A stretch of 33,610 bases of DNA from a virus. The stretch spans positions 1-33,610 of IMG/VR virus record IMGVR_UViG_3300046543_000151, one strand, 5' to 3'. Both the position numbers and the translations under genes were made by a program. Below, in pieces: positions 1 through 5,986 of this stretch; position 1 is the stretch's first letter; each line of letters begins with the position of its first letter. Below the pieces are notes generated by a model that had not been told where the DNA came from, did not search any database, and saw only the letters and a list, made by a program, of their open reading frames with translations.

Positions 1-1
1 G

Positions 2-124
2 CAATCAGGCGCTATTCAGATTGCCATCTCCATTCTCACGCCAGAATACTTGCTGACCGCTAATCGACTTCGAAGTATTGTCGCCACCATCGACGCTGAG
101 TTGGCGAAGAAGGAGGGAGCGTAG
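2..124 (+). CDS. 3' end of an unrecognised phage protein (partial)
   Basis: The left edge of the window cuts this gene; 40 codons remain before the TAG at 122-124. The visible C-terminus (…LTPEYLLTANRLRSI…, ending KKEGA) is compatible with a short helical segment, but no family can be named from it. The frame is accepted as coding because it ends inside a strong AAGGAGG ribosome binding site directly followed by TAG-ATG of the next gene, which is typical of a tightly packed phage operon reading toward the integrase. It probably belongs to the rightward operon that begins with the repressor gene at the right edge of the window. Confidence 0.6.
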   Translation, partial: QSGAIQIAISILTPEYLLTANRLRSIVATIDAELAKKEGA

Positions 125-223
125 ATGTGCGCACGGTGCGGAAGCATGATGCTCGCAGAGCACGACGGCGGATGGTGGGTCTGTATGGTCTGCGGCAATA
201 CGTGGAAGGAGGGAGCGTAGATG
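109..223 (+). repeat. 19-bp direct repeat bracketing the zinc-ribbon gene
   Basis: The sequence gaaggagggagcgtagatg occurs at 109-127 and again, without mismatch, at 205-223. Each copy contains the end of one reading frame (…KEGA-stop), its Shine-Dalgarno site and the ATG of the next gene. The copies are 96 bases apart, exactly one gene unit. This could be the scar of a tandem duplication, or a recombination joint by which the minigene was gained. Confidence 0.85.
125..220 (+). CDS. 31-aa zinc-ribbon miniprotein
   Basis: This is a very short gene. The 31-residue product has two CxxC knuckles, CARC at residues 2-5 and CMVC at residues 20-23, with a GGWW segment just before the second. The spacing suits a minimal zinc ribbon binding one zinc ion. 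The start ATG follows the upstream stop directly (TAG-ATG) and has a strong AAGGAGG site 8 bases upstream. The stop lies in an identical junction that starts the next gene, so the whole gene is bracketed by a 19-base direct repeat (109-127 and 205-223). Function is unknown; a nucleic-acid or protein-binding role is inference. Two independent CxxC pairs and the perfect ribosome binding site make chance unlikely. Confidence 0.7.
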   Translation: MCARCGSMMLAEHDGGWWVCMVCGNTWKEGA

Positions 224-463
224 AGCGATCGTCTCATGAGCGCGGAGGAAATCGAGCGTATGACAGGCTGGAAACGCTTCTCGAAGCAGGTTCAATGGTT
301 TTCCGAGCAGTTCGGCGTGAAGGTCGCCACATGCAGCGATGGCAGTCCTGTCATGACGTGGGCGAACTTCAACGCGCTGAACGCTCGGCGTCTTGGATTA
401 TCATCATCCGATCCGGCACCTAAAAAACGCCTCGTCCTCGTCTCCGACAGCAAACAAAAATGA
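221..463 (+). CDS. DUF4224-like protein next to the integrase
   Basis: This 80-aa protein has the pattern of the DUF4224 family: an N-terminal LMSAEEIERMTGWKR segment, then SKQVQWFSEQFGVKV and a C-terminal LNARRL-like stretch. Members are small phage proteins commonly encoded directly before a tyrosine integrase and are often suspected of excisionase-like DNA binding, though that role is not shown here. The ATG follows an AAGGAGG site. The gene overlaps the integrase start by 4 bases (ATGA), so the two are translationally coupled. An overlapping reading frame at 127-423 on the same strand is a shadow. Family assignment is by motif recall; function as a directionality factor is inference. Confidence 0.75.
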   Translation: MSDRLMSAEEIERMTGWKRFSKQVQWFSEQFGVKVATCSDGSPVMTWANFNALNARRLGLSSSDPAPKKRLVLVSDSKQK

Positions 464-1521
464 ACGCACGTCGCCGAATCATCGATAACGGTCTTCCAAA
501 ACGCGTCTATCCCCGTAGCGGAAGCTGGTATTGGTTTCCGAAGAACGGCCCGTGGATCAAACTCTGCCGGATCGAGGATGGCGAGCGCAAGATGCTGGAG
601 CGCCTCGCCGCCGAGATGAAGAAGCGCGAGGGGTCGAAGGGAACCGGGAATATTCCTGCTTTCGTCGAAATGTACATTGCCGCCAAGAAAGGCGAGCACC
701 GCGAAAAGGGCTGGTCGAATTACGGAAACCCGGTGAAGGCAGACTTCGCCGACGGCGATCTAGAAGATGCCGATACTGCCGCCTGCAAACGCTTCCTTCG
801 AAACAACTGGTCCACGAAGCTCTCGATGCAGCGTGCGATGCGGGCGTTCCTGAGCGGCTTCTTCCAGTGGTGCAAGGAAGAGGGTTACTACGATGCGCCG
901 AACCCGATTACCGGCATGCGGCTTGTTTCTCCCAAGCCGAGGCAGGTGTACATCACGAACGAACATTTCGAGGCCATACGAGCGCAGCTCGCCAGCCAGC
1001 CGATGATCTTGTGCATGGTCGATCTGTGCTACCTGACGTTGCAGCGGTCCACTGAGATACGTGACCTGCGCTGGCGCAAAACCGACGAGAAGACGGCTAA
1101 CTGGGTTGACCGGGATAACGGCGTGATCCACTTCGTGCCGTCGAAGACTCGCGAGTCCAGCGGAATCGCCATTGATTGGCCGATCACGCCTGAGATTGAG
1201 GCGGTGCTGGAGCGCGCGCGAACCACCGGCAACGTCAAATCCCCGTACGTGATCCACACGCCGAAGGGTGGCCAATGGGTCAACACCCACGCGCTGAAGA
1301 TGTGGCATAAGGCGTGCCGAGCGGCCGGCCTGGCGAGTTACAAATACACGATCAAAGACATCCGTGCAAAGGCAATGACCGATGCCAAATCGCAAGGATA
1401 CGAGATGGATGCCCTGATGGTCGCCGCGGCGCACAGCGACATTGCGACGACGAAGGTCTACATGAAAGACCGCAAGACGCCTCTCAGCAATATTCATCTG
1501 AAGTTACCAAAATCAGCATAG
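460..1521 (+). CDS. int: tyrosine-type site-specific integrase
   Basis: This 353-aa recombinase should catalyse integration and excision between attP and a bacterial attB. The N-terminal 60 residues look like an arm-type or AP2-like DNA-binding region (SGSWYWFPKNGPWIKL). Residues about 62-150 form the SAM-like core-binding domain. The catalytic domain shows Arg196 (LTLQRSTEIRDL), Lys229 (SKT), Arg302 in the box II segment KDIR, His325 (AAAHS) and the nucleophile Tyr334 (TTKVYMK). The usual box II histidine is replaced by Lys299, a substitution tolerated in some phage integrases. Length is normal for the family. It is the main gene of the rightward operon and is followed, after one small gene, by the repeat-rich probable attP at 1778-1984. 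Confidence 0.95.
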   Translation: MNARRRIIDNGLPKRVYPRSGSWYWFPKNGPWIKLCRIEDGERKMLERLAAEMKKREGSKGTGNIPAFVEMYIAAKKGEHREKGWSNYGNPVKADFADGDLEDADTAACKRFLRNNWSTKLSMQRAMRAFLSGFFQWCKEEGYYDAPNPITGMRLVSPKPRQVYITNEHFEAIRAQLASQPMILCMVDLCYLTLQRSTEIRDLRWRKTDEKTANWVDRDNGVIHFVPSKTRESSGIAIDWPITPEIEAVLERARTTGNVKSPYVIHTPKGGQWVNTHALKMWHKACRAAGLASYKYTIKDIRAKAMTDAKSQGYEMDALMVAAAHSDIATTKVYMKDRKTPLSNIHLKLPKSA

Positions 1522-1531
1522 GAGAGCAACG

Positions 1532-1777
1532 ATGTTCTCGATCACAAAATCCATTCGCCCGGATAGGTGCGGACTTTGCAAGTGGGCAAATAAAGAAAGC
1601 CGCTATCAAAAGCAATTCGGGAATGCCCTTCCAGGATATGGCTACGACCATCAAAATGGGGTGCTGATGGATGTGCTGGTGTGCAAGAGAATGCCCCCAT
1701 CAACCAATGAAAACGGCAATGGCGTTTCCCCGGTCGTAGGTGATGGAAACTGGTGCGGAGAGTTCGAAGAGAAGTAA
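1532..1777 (+). CDS. Cys-rich small phage protein
   Basis: This 81-aa protein starts 10 bases after the integrase stop with a good ribosome binding site (AGGAGAG, then ATG). It has CxxC at residues 13-16 (CGLCKW), a third cysteine in VLVCKRMPPS at about residue 51, and a C-terminal WCGEFE motif. The arrangement CxxC…CxxxPP…WCGE recalls small cysteine proteins common in proteobacterial phages, which probably bind zinc. No enzymatic function can be named. It closes the rightward operon and its stop lies only about 2 bases before the first repeat of the probable att region. It is not an excisionase by any visible motif. Confidence 0.7.
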   Translation: MFSITKSIRPDRCGLCKWANKESRYQKQFGNALPGYGYDHQNGVLMDVLVCKRMPPSTNENGNGVSPVVGDGNWCGEFEEK

Positions 1778-1778
1778 G

Positions 1779-1984
1779 AATATTAGAAACGATTCTCGGA
1801 ATATTAGAAGCGCCTTACTGGTATTGGCTTTGCGGCAGATTGAATTGAGTGCCGCTCAAAGCGGAAAATTCTGTGCCGAGCCTTATCCAGTAAGGCTATC
1901 AGGCATAACGTTTCTAATATTTTGCTCATATAACAGGCAAGCACTGGCGCGGCTTTGAGCGCATTTCCAAGAAAATATTAGAAG
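1779..1984. repeat. probable attP region with four AATATTAGAA sites
   Basis: The gene-free stretch 1778-2038 is dense in repeats. The 10-mer AATATTAGAA occurs at 1779-1788, 1800-1809 and 1974-1983 on the plus strand and inverted at 1912-1921. The first and the inverted copy extend to a perfect 13-bp inverted repeat (1779-1791 with 1909-1921). Nested inside are inverted repeats of 10 bp (1812-1821 with 1887-1896), 9 bp (1854-1862 with 1952-1960) and 6 bp (1832-1837 with 1850-1855). Position after the integrase, A+T-rich direct and inverted short sites and a central core-like dyad fit integrase arm sites in an attP. The core sequence itself is not proven. Confidence 0.6.
1879..1897. other. candidate att core dyad
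   Basis: AGCCTTA at 1879-1885 and TAAGGCT at 1891-1897 form a perfect inverted repeat around TCCAG. Read as 6-bp arms (AGCCTT/AAGGCT) with a 7-base spacer (ATCCAGT), it matches the geometry of a tyrosine-recombinase core site. It lies between the AATATTAGAA arm-like sites. This is a prediction from geometry only; the host attB is not in the window. Confidence 0.35.
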
Positions 1985-2038
1985 GTTTCCAACCTGAGAT
2001 AAAATCTCGCGGGAAAATGAGCGGGCAAACAGAGAAAG

Positions 2039-3190
2039 ATGAGTACACGCCGGATTGACGATATTGAAGTTCTGCGCGCCATTGCTGTTTTGCTGGTCGT
2101 CGCGTCCCATTTTAGAGCACTGGTATACGCCCCAGGCGCCGTGCTCGCATTCATAGACACGAAGCTCGATCTAGGCGTCGGCGTGGATCTATTTTTCGTC
2201 ATCTCGGGATTCGTCATCACGCCCGACCTGATACGGTCATTCGATGGCGCAAGTTCGACAGGTGATCGCTGGCGCGTCTCGGGCGCCTTCTGGGTTCGCC
2301 GGATCTTCCGAATCCTGCCGTCTGCGTGGCTATGGATGGCGGCGTTCGTCGCAATCTCGGCATGGTTCAACCGGTTCGCCGCCGCTGGTCCGCTGTCAGC
2401 AAATGTCGGTGACGCGCTCGCAGCGCTCGGGCAGTTCGCAAACATCCACTGGTATCGCTGCTACGCTGGAAAGGCCGTATGCGGCGTCAATGCGATTTTC
2501 TGGAGCCTGTCGCTCGAAGAGCAGTTCTATCTCGTGCTGCCGCTCGCGTTCATTCTCTTCCGCCGTCACGTGGTCGCGTTCGCAATCGTCGCCACGGCGG
2601 TGCAATTGTTCCTCGCCCGACCGATGTGGTCGCTGCCGTGGGCGATCCGCACAGACGGGCTTTTCATCGGCGTCCTGCTCGCATTCTTCAGCCTGACGCA
2701 TGGGTATCTCGCATCGCTGCCGTCGTGGTTGCGCGGTGGCTTCGCGCGAATCGTGGCGTTGGTTGCGGTTATCGCGTTGGTATGGAACGGGTGGCTGCTG
2801 ACGCCCGCATGGCCGGGGTTCGTCGCCGTGATAGGTGGCCTACTCGTGTGGATGGCATCGTACGACGCCGGGCTGATCGTGCCTTCGGGCGCACTGAAGA
2901 AGGCGCTACTGTGGGTCGGCTCGCGCTCGTACGCAATCTACCTGATTCATGTTCCCGTCGTGGCGATCACGCTCGAACTGACGAACCGCGTGTTCGATCC
3001 ATCGCTGATCGCGCCGGGTACGCTCAATCCGATGATGATCGCTTTCGCGTTGGCTTTGACGGCGATCCTTGCTGACCTGAACTTCAGGTTCGTCGAGACG
3101 ACATTAAGGCGCGTGGGCGTGCGGCTGTCCGATAGGATTCAGGCACGCGCCACGCACACGACGCATCGCGTCACGGAACCTGCGCGATAG
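2039..3190 (+). CDS. OafA-like membrane O-acyltransferase (probable seroconversion gene)
   Basis: This 383-aa integral membrane protein belongs to the acyltransferase-3 family. It starts with the typical IDDIEVLRAIAVLLVVASHF segment including the family histidine (His24), followed by FFVISGFVI. The conserved FWSLSLEEQFYLVLPL motif is at about residues 155-170, and roughly ten hydrophobic helices follow. Family members transfer acetyl or other acyl groups to cell-surface sugars; phage copies commonly modify host O-antigen and block adsorption of related phages. Position between the probable attP and the tail genes is that of gtrABC in P22, which supports a lysogenic-conversion role (inference). 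A GAGAAAG ribosome site precedes the ATG. The last 20 bases overlap the convergent fibre gene. Confidence 0.9.
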   Translation: MSTRRIDDIEVLRAIAVLLVVASHFRALVYAPGAVLAFIDTKLDLGVGVDLFFVISGFVITPDLIRSFDGASSTGDRWRVSGAFWVRRIFRILPSAWLWMAAFVAISAWFNRFAAAGPLSANVGDALAALGQFANIHWYRCYAGKAVCGVNAIFWSLSLEEQFYLVLPLAFILFRRHVVAFAIVATAVQLFLARPMWSLPWAIRTDGLFIGVLLAFFSLTHGYLASLPSWLRGGFARIVALVAVIALVWNGWLLTPAWPGFVAVIGGLLVWMASYDAGLIVPSGALKKALLWVGSRSYAIYLIHVPVVAITLELTNRVFDPSLIAPGTLNPMMIAFALALTAILADLNFRFVETTLRRVGVRLSDRIQARATHTTHRVTEPAR

Positions 3191-4268
3191 ACACGTAGAG
3201 GATTTTCGCGAACGTCGCGAGGGTTTGCGCCGAGCCAGTCGACTGGACCAATTGGACCGTGATTGTGTCATTGGCCGCGCAGTTCACCAGCGCTGTCCCA
3301 TTCGATATCATGGCGCCGCTCGCCGCGTAATAGTTGACCGCTGCAGCTTGAGTTGTGCCGTTTTTCGCGATGTTCCCTTGAAGCGTGCCAGCCGCCCCTA
3401 CGGTCGACGACAGTTCAAGCTGAAACGACACCAGGTAGTAGCCAGCGACTGGCGCCGTGAAGACACCGGTCGCTGCGGTGAAGTTGCTAGCTTGATCACT
3501 GACCGTAGTCCAACCCGTGATCGTCGTCGCAGATCCGCTCGGAATCGACTGACCAGACGTGTTGGTAGCGAATACCTTGGCTGTCGACGTTCCGACCAGC
3601 GTCGTGAATTTGCCGGCTGCCGCAGCTGTACCGCCAATCGCAGGCGGAGATGCAAGGTAGGTGCTAAATCCAGTGCCGCTCACAGTACTACTTGCAGAGA
3701 GAGTCGTAAACGCGCCGGACCCAGCCGTCGTTCCGCCGATCGCGCCAGGAGCCGCAAACGTCGCCCCTCCGAGGGTTGCCGCATTGATCGACGTATTGCA
3801 ACTGAAGCCGCTTCCTGGGTTCCAAACAATGGCGCTCGACGTGCTGTTGCAGTTCGGCATCAAGAATGCCGCGACATTCCCCGTTGATCCAGTTACGTTC
3901 GCCAACACGGAGTTCGCGCCGATCTGCGCCAGATTTCCGAGCGTGACACCGTTCGTCGTCGACTGGAAAGCGTAGGTTCCAGCGCCGGTCCTCGTTAGAA
4001 AGCCAGTGCCCGAGAAGCCCGTGATGTTATCCAGCGCTGTACCGCTCGCACTAGATACGCCCGTGCCGCCGTGATTGACGGCGAGCGTTCCCGTTACTGA
4101 ACTAAGTGTCACGCCTCCCCATGCCGGCGGAGTGCTAGCGCCAGTCGATAGGATCGCTTGCCCTGCGGTCGATCCAGCAGGGTTGAGCAACTGAATAGGC
4201 GTCGTCGTGGCGCCCCATGACGCAATGGCGCAAACGGCAAGTGCTGCTGCGAGAAAGATTCGTTTCAT
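3171..4268 (-). CDS. exported tail-fibre-like protein with C1q/TNF-like C-terminus
   Basis: The 365-aa product starts with a clear Sec signal peptide: MKR, a hydrophobic core of about 13 residues, and an SWGA cleavage region near residue 20. Next come fibre-type Gly/Ser/Thr/Ala-rich repeats with the phage-fibre motif LAVNHGGTGVSSASGTALDN. The C-terminal 130 residues (GVFTAPVAGYYLVSFQLELSS… to TFAKILYVSIAQ) resemble the C1q/TNF jelly roll seen on tail fibres and secreted proteins. The start used here overlaps the stop of the HNH gene by one base; a longer upstream frame lacks the signal peptide at its N-terminus. A signal peptide is unusual for a virion protein, so it may be a secreted glycan-binding protein instead. 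It is the last gene of the leftward late operon. Confidence 0.75.
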   Translation of the reverse strand: MKRIFLAAALAVCAIASWGATTTPIQLLNPAGSTAGQAILSTGASTPPAWGGVTLSSVTGTLAVNHGGTGVSSASGTALDNITGFSGTGFLTRTGAGTYAFQSTTNGVTLGNLAQIGANSVLANVTGSTGNVAAFLMPNCNSTSSAIVWNPGSGFSCNTSINAATLGGATFAAPGAIGGTTAGSGAFTTLSASSTVSGTGFSTYLASPPAIGGTAAAAGKFTTLVGTSTAKVFATNTSGQSIPSGSATTITGWTTVSDQASNFTAATGVFTAPVAGYYLVSFQLELSSTVGAAGTLQGNIAKNGTTQAAAVNYYAASGAMISNGTALVNCAANDTITVQLVQSTGSAQTLATFAKILYVSIAQVP

Positions 4269-4744
4269 TATTGATTCCCGGATTGAGCCAAATAGGCAAC
4301 GGCCTCTAAAAGTGCATCGCGGGTATCTCCTAAGAGACCTAGCCCCGTATTGCACTTCCCACACAAGATTCCACGGACATGACCGTCTTTATGACAATGG
4401 TCTACATTCATGGTCTTCTCCGTAAGTTCAATTTTGCAAAGCGCGCACCCTCCTCCTTGAGAGGACAACAGAGAAAGTGCTTTGGCTAACGTAATTCCAT
4501 ATTTCTGTCGATATGCAGAGTTCTTGCATACCAAGGCATCGCGCTTTCTCTTCTCCGGGTCTGCTCGTCGTTTTGCATACAGTTCGGCCATCTTTTCGGG
4601 ATTCTCTTCTCTGTACTTCTTGAGATATTCCTTCATGTAGGCCCTATATTCCGGGCGACTCCTGCGGAACTGTGTCATGTAGCAGTTTTCGCAGAGACCT
4701 TTGCAGTAGTGCTTCTTTTCAGGATGACACGTAGCCAGTTTCAT
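4268..4744 (-). CDS. HNH endonuclease of the endonuclease VII type
   Basis: This 158-aa protein carries an endonuclease VII-like zinc-HNH module at its C-terminus. CxxC pairs at residues 100-103 and 128-131 flank the DHCH motif at 115-118 (VDHCHKDGHVRGILCGKCN), then GLGLLGD. The N-terminus has four further cysteines (CHPEKKHYCKGLCENC), followed by a basic charged helix rich in Arg, Lys and Glu. Proteins of this form are usually free-standing homing endonucleases, occasionally resolvases. A 10-bp inverted repeat ends two bases before the ATG and may hide the ribosome binding site. The gene sits between the holin-like gene and the exported fibre gene and looks like a mobile insertion in the late operon. 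Confidence 0.85.
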   Translation of the reverse strand: MKLATCHPEKKHYCKGLCENCYMTQFRRSRPEYRAYMKEYLKKYREENPEKMAELYAKRRADPEKRKRDALVCKNSAYRQKYGITLAKALSLLSSQGGGCALCKIELTEKTMNVDHCHKDGHVRGILCGKCNTGLGLLGDTRDALLEAVAYLAQSGNQ

Positions 4745-4746
4745 AC

Positions 4747-4789
4747 TATTTCCGCGATAGTTAGAAACCCTAATTATACCGCGGAAATA
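4747..4789 (-). promoter_or_regulatory. 10-bp hairpin at the HNH start, with TATAAT in its loop
   Basis: TATTTCCGCG at 4747-4756 pairs perfectly with CGCGGAAATA at 4780-4789, leaving a 23-base loop. On the minus strand the stem ends two bases before the ATG of the HNH gene, and the only purine-rich ribosome-site-like sequence (CGGAAA) lies within the stem. The loop holds a perfect minus-strand TATAAT (4773-4778), but no good -35 hexamer was found at the right spacing. It may limit translation in long late transcripts, or mark a weak local promoter. Confidence 0.5.
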
Positions 4790-4792
4790 AGA

Positions 4793-5356
4793 CTATTCGA
4801 CTTGCACCGATGGAGCCTGCGCCAACAAACGCGTCTTCTCTGCGCTGCCCGCGCTGCTGCCAAAGTAATAGGCGATTACCCCGGTCCACGCCGTACCAAG
4901 CGAACCGAGCATCAGCATCAGCGCGTCATGCGTAGCTTGTGGCAGCGGATAGAACATCATTAGCGCAAGTACGCCAAAGAAACCAAGAGTGACGAACAGG
5001 GCGAGAAATGGCGCCACAAAGCTCTTGGTGCTGAGCTGCATCTGCCTGGCGCTTTCGCGATCCTGCACAGACAGAGCGGCTAACGTTTCCGTATCCTTGA
5101 ATCCTGCCTCGGCCATGCGCGCGGCATAATCCTGATCGGCTTTGCGCATCGCCGCGAGTTGTTCTGGCGTGGCGCCGGTGATCGCCGCGGCAACTGCGTT
5201 CTGACGATCATCGATCGAGGTGTTGGGCGGAACGGTCATTCCGAATACAGATTCAAGCGCAGTCACTGCGCCGCCAGCAAGCGGTCCACCAATCACCGAA
5301 GCAATCGTTGGGGCAAGCTTCTTGACTACGGTAAGTGCATCCGCCCATCCTGACAT
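4793..5356 (-). CDS. holin-like membrane protein (3TM gene-transfer-agent holin type)
   Basis: This 187-aa protein has an amphipathic Ala/Gly-rich N-terminus, a polar helical middle with a Gln/Arg-rich stretch, and two strong membrane segments at about residues 113-136 and 145-167. It ends AYYFGSSAGSAEKTRLL. The tail YxFGSSxGSxxK and overall plan match the 3TM holin family first described in gene transfer agents. It follows the lysozyme gene, separated by one base, so it probably belongs to the lysis cassette, either as the second holin or as a holin antagonist. The role is inferred from family and neighbours. No separate spanin gene was recognised beside it. Confidence 0.7.
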   Translation of the reverse strand: MSGWADALTVVKKLAPTIASVIGGPLAGGAVTALESVFGMTVPPNTSIDDRQNAVAAAITGATPEQLAAMRKADQDYAARMAEAGFKDTETLAALSVQDRESARQMQLSTKSFVAPFLALFVTLGFFGVLALMMFYPLPQATHDALMLMLGSLGTAWTGVIAYYFGSSAGSAEKTRLLAQAPSVQVE

Positions 5357-5357
5357 T

Positions 5358-5804
5358 TCAGGCTCCTCTTAACATCATGTCGGCCAAGCGAACCGCTCGG
5401 CCCTTGACTTGCGACGCCCAAGCAGAATTAAGCATTCCACTTGACGCATCCTTGTACTTACCTTGACGCATCGCTGCGAGGGTATTCTTGAAGCCGAGCA
5501 ACTTCGTGATTCCGAGATTGAACGCCATGTTTGATAAAACGCGCTGGCGAACATCATTCAAGTTGACCCACCACGGAAGGTTATGATCGAGATCAGCAAA
5601 TACGGCTTGAATGTCCTGAGTCAGAAGAACGTTCACCTGTTCATCGGTGAGCGGATATGACCAACCGTCAGGCAACGGCGACGCCTGCAAATTGTGGCCG
5701 ACACCAACCGTATCGACGCCCATTGTGTCTTTGTACGGCTTGTACTCGACTCCCTCATCGCGACGCAACTCGGAAATCAGCACAAGCAGATTATCGTCAT
5801 TCAT
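5358..5804 (-). CDS. T4-type lysozyme (GH24 endolysin)
   Basis: This 148-aa muramidase should cut the glycan backbone of peptidoglycan at lysis. The GH24 catalytic triad is visible with canonical spacing: Glu17 (RRDEGVEY), Asp26 (YKDTMG) and Thr32 (VDTVGVGH), with His37 in the GHNL motif. The helical C-terminus includes NLNDVRQRVLSNMAFNLG. No signal peptide or signal-anchor-release segment is seen, so the protein should collect in the cytoplasm and depend on a holin. Its ATG overlaps the end of the upstream holin gene by 8 bases, and the next holin-like gene follows at once, giving a compact three-gene lysis cassette. Confidence 0.95.
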   Translation of the reverse strand: MNDDNLLVLISELRRDEGVEYKPYKDTMGVDTVGVGHNLQASPLPDGWSYPLTDEQVNVLLTQDIQAVFADLDHNLPWWVNLNDVRQRVLSNMAFNLGITKLLGFKNTLAAMRQGKYKDASSGMLNSAWASQVKGRAVRLADMMLRGA

Positions 5805-5970
5805 CGCCCTTACGCCCCTTGTTTTTGATCAGGTAGTACGCCTGAAGACAGATATATGCGATTGTGAATATCGCGACCCACCAGTTAATGTCGTGGCTTG
5901 AAAACCAAAGCCAATAATTAACGCCAATTGGCGGTGCAGCCTTGACTGCATTTGTCGCGATATCATTCAT
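5797..5970 (-). CDS. small holin
   Basis: This 57-aa protein begins MNDIATNAVKAAPPIGVNYW and has one clear transmembrane segment at about residues 29-49 (INWWVAIFTIAYICLQAYYL). A weaker hydrophobic stretch (NYWLWF) lies before it, and the tail is short, charged and basic (KNKGRKGDE). This is the build of small phage holins, and it sits directly upstream of the lysozyme with an 8-base overlap. A ribosome-site-like GGAAA lies upstream of the ATG. It should form the membrane lesion that frees the endolysin. Assignment rests on topology and gene order; holin families are too diverse for a confident subfamily. Confidence 0.8.
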   Translation of the reverse strand: MNDIATNAVKAAPPIGVNYWLWFSSHDINWWVAIFTIAYICLQAYYLIKNKGRKGDE

Positions 5971-5986
5971 GAAATTTCCCCGAATC

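Noticed and set aside
3206-3220. TCGCGA-ACG-TCGCGA hairpin as terminator for the acyltransferase gene
   Set aside because: The stem is short, lies inside the opposing coding sequence and is followed by GGGTTT rather than a T-run; not enough to call.
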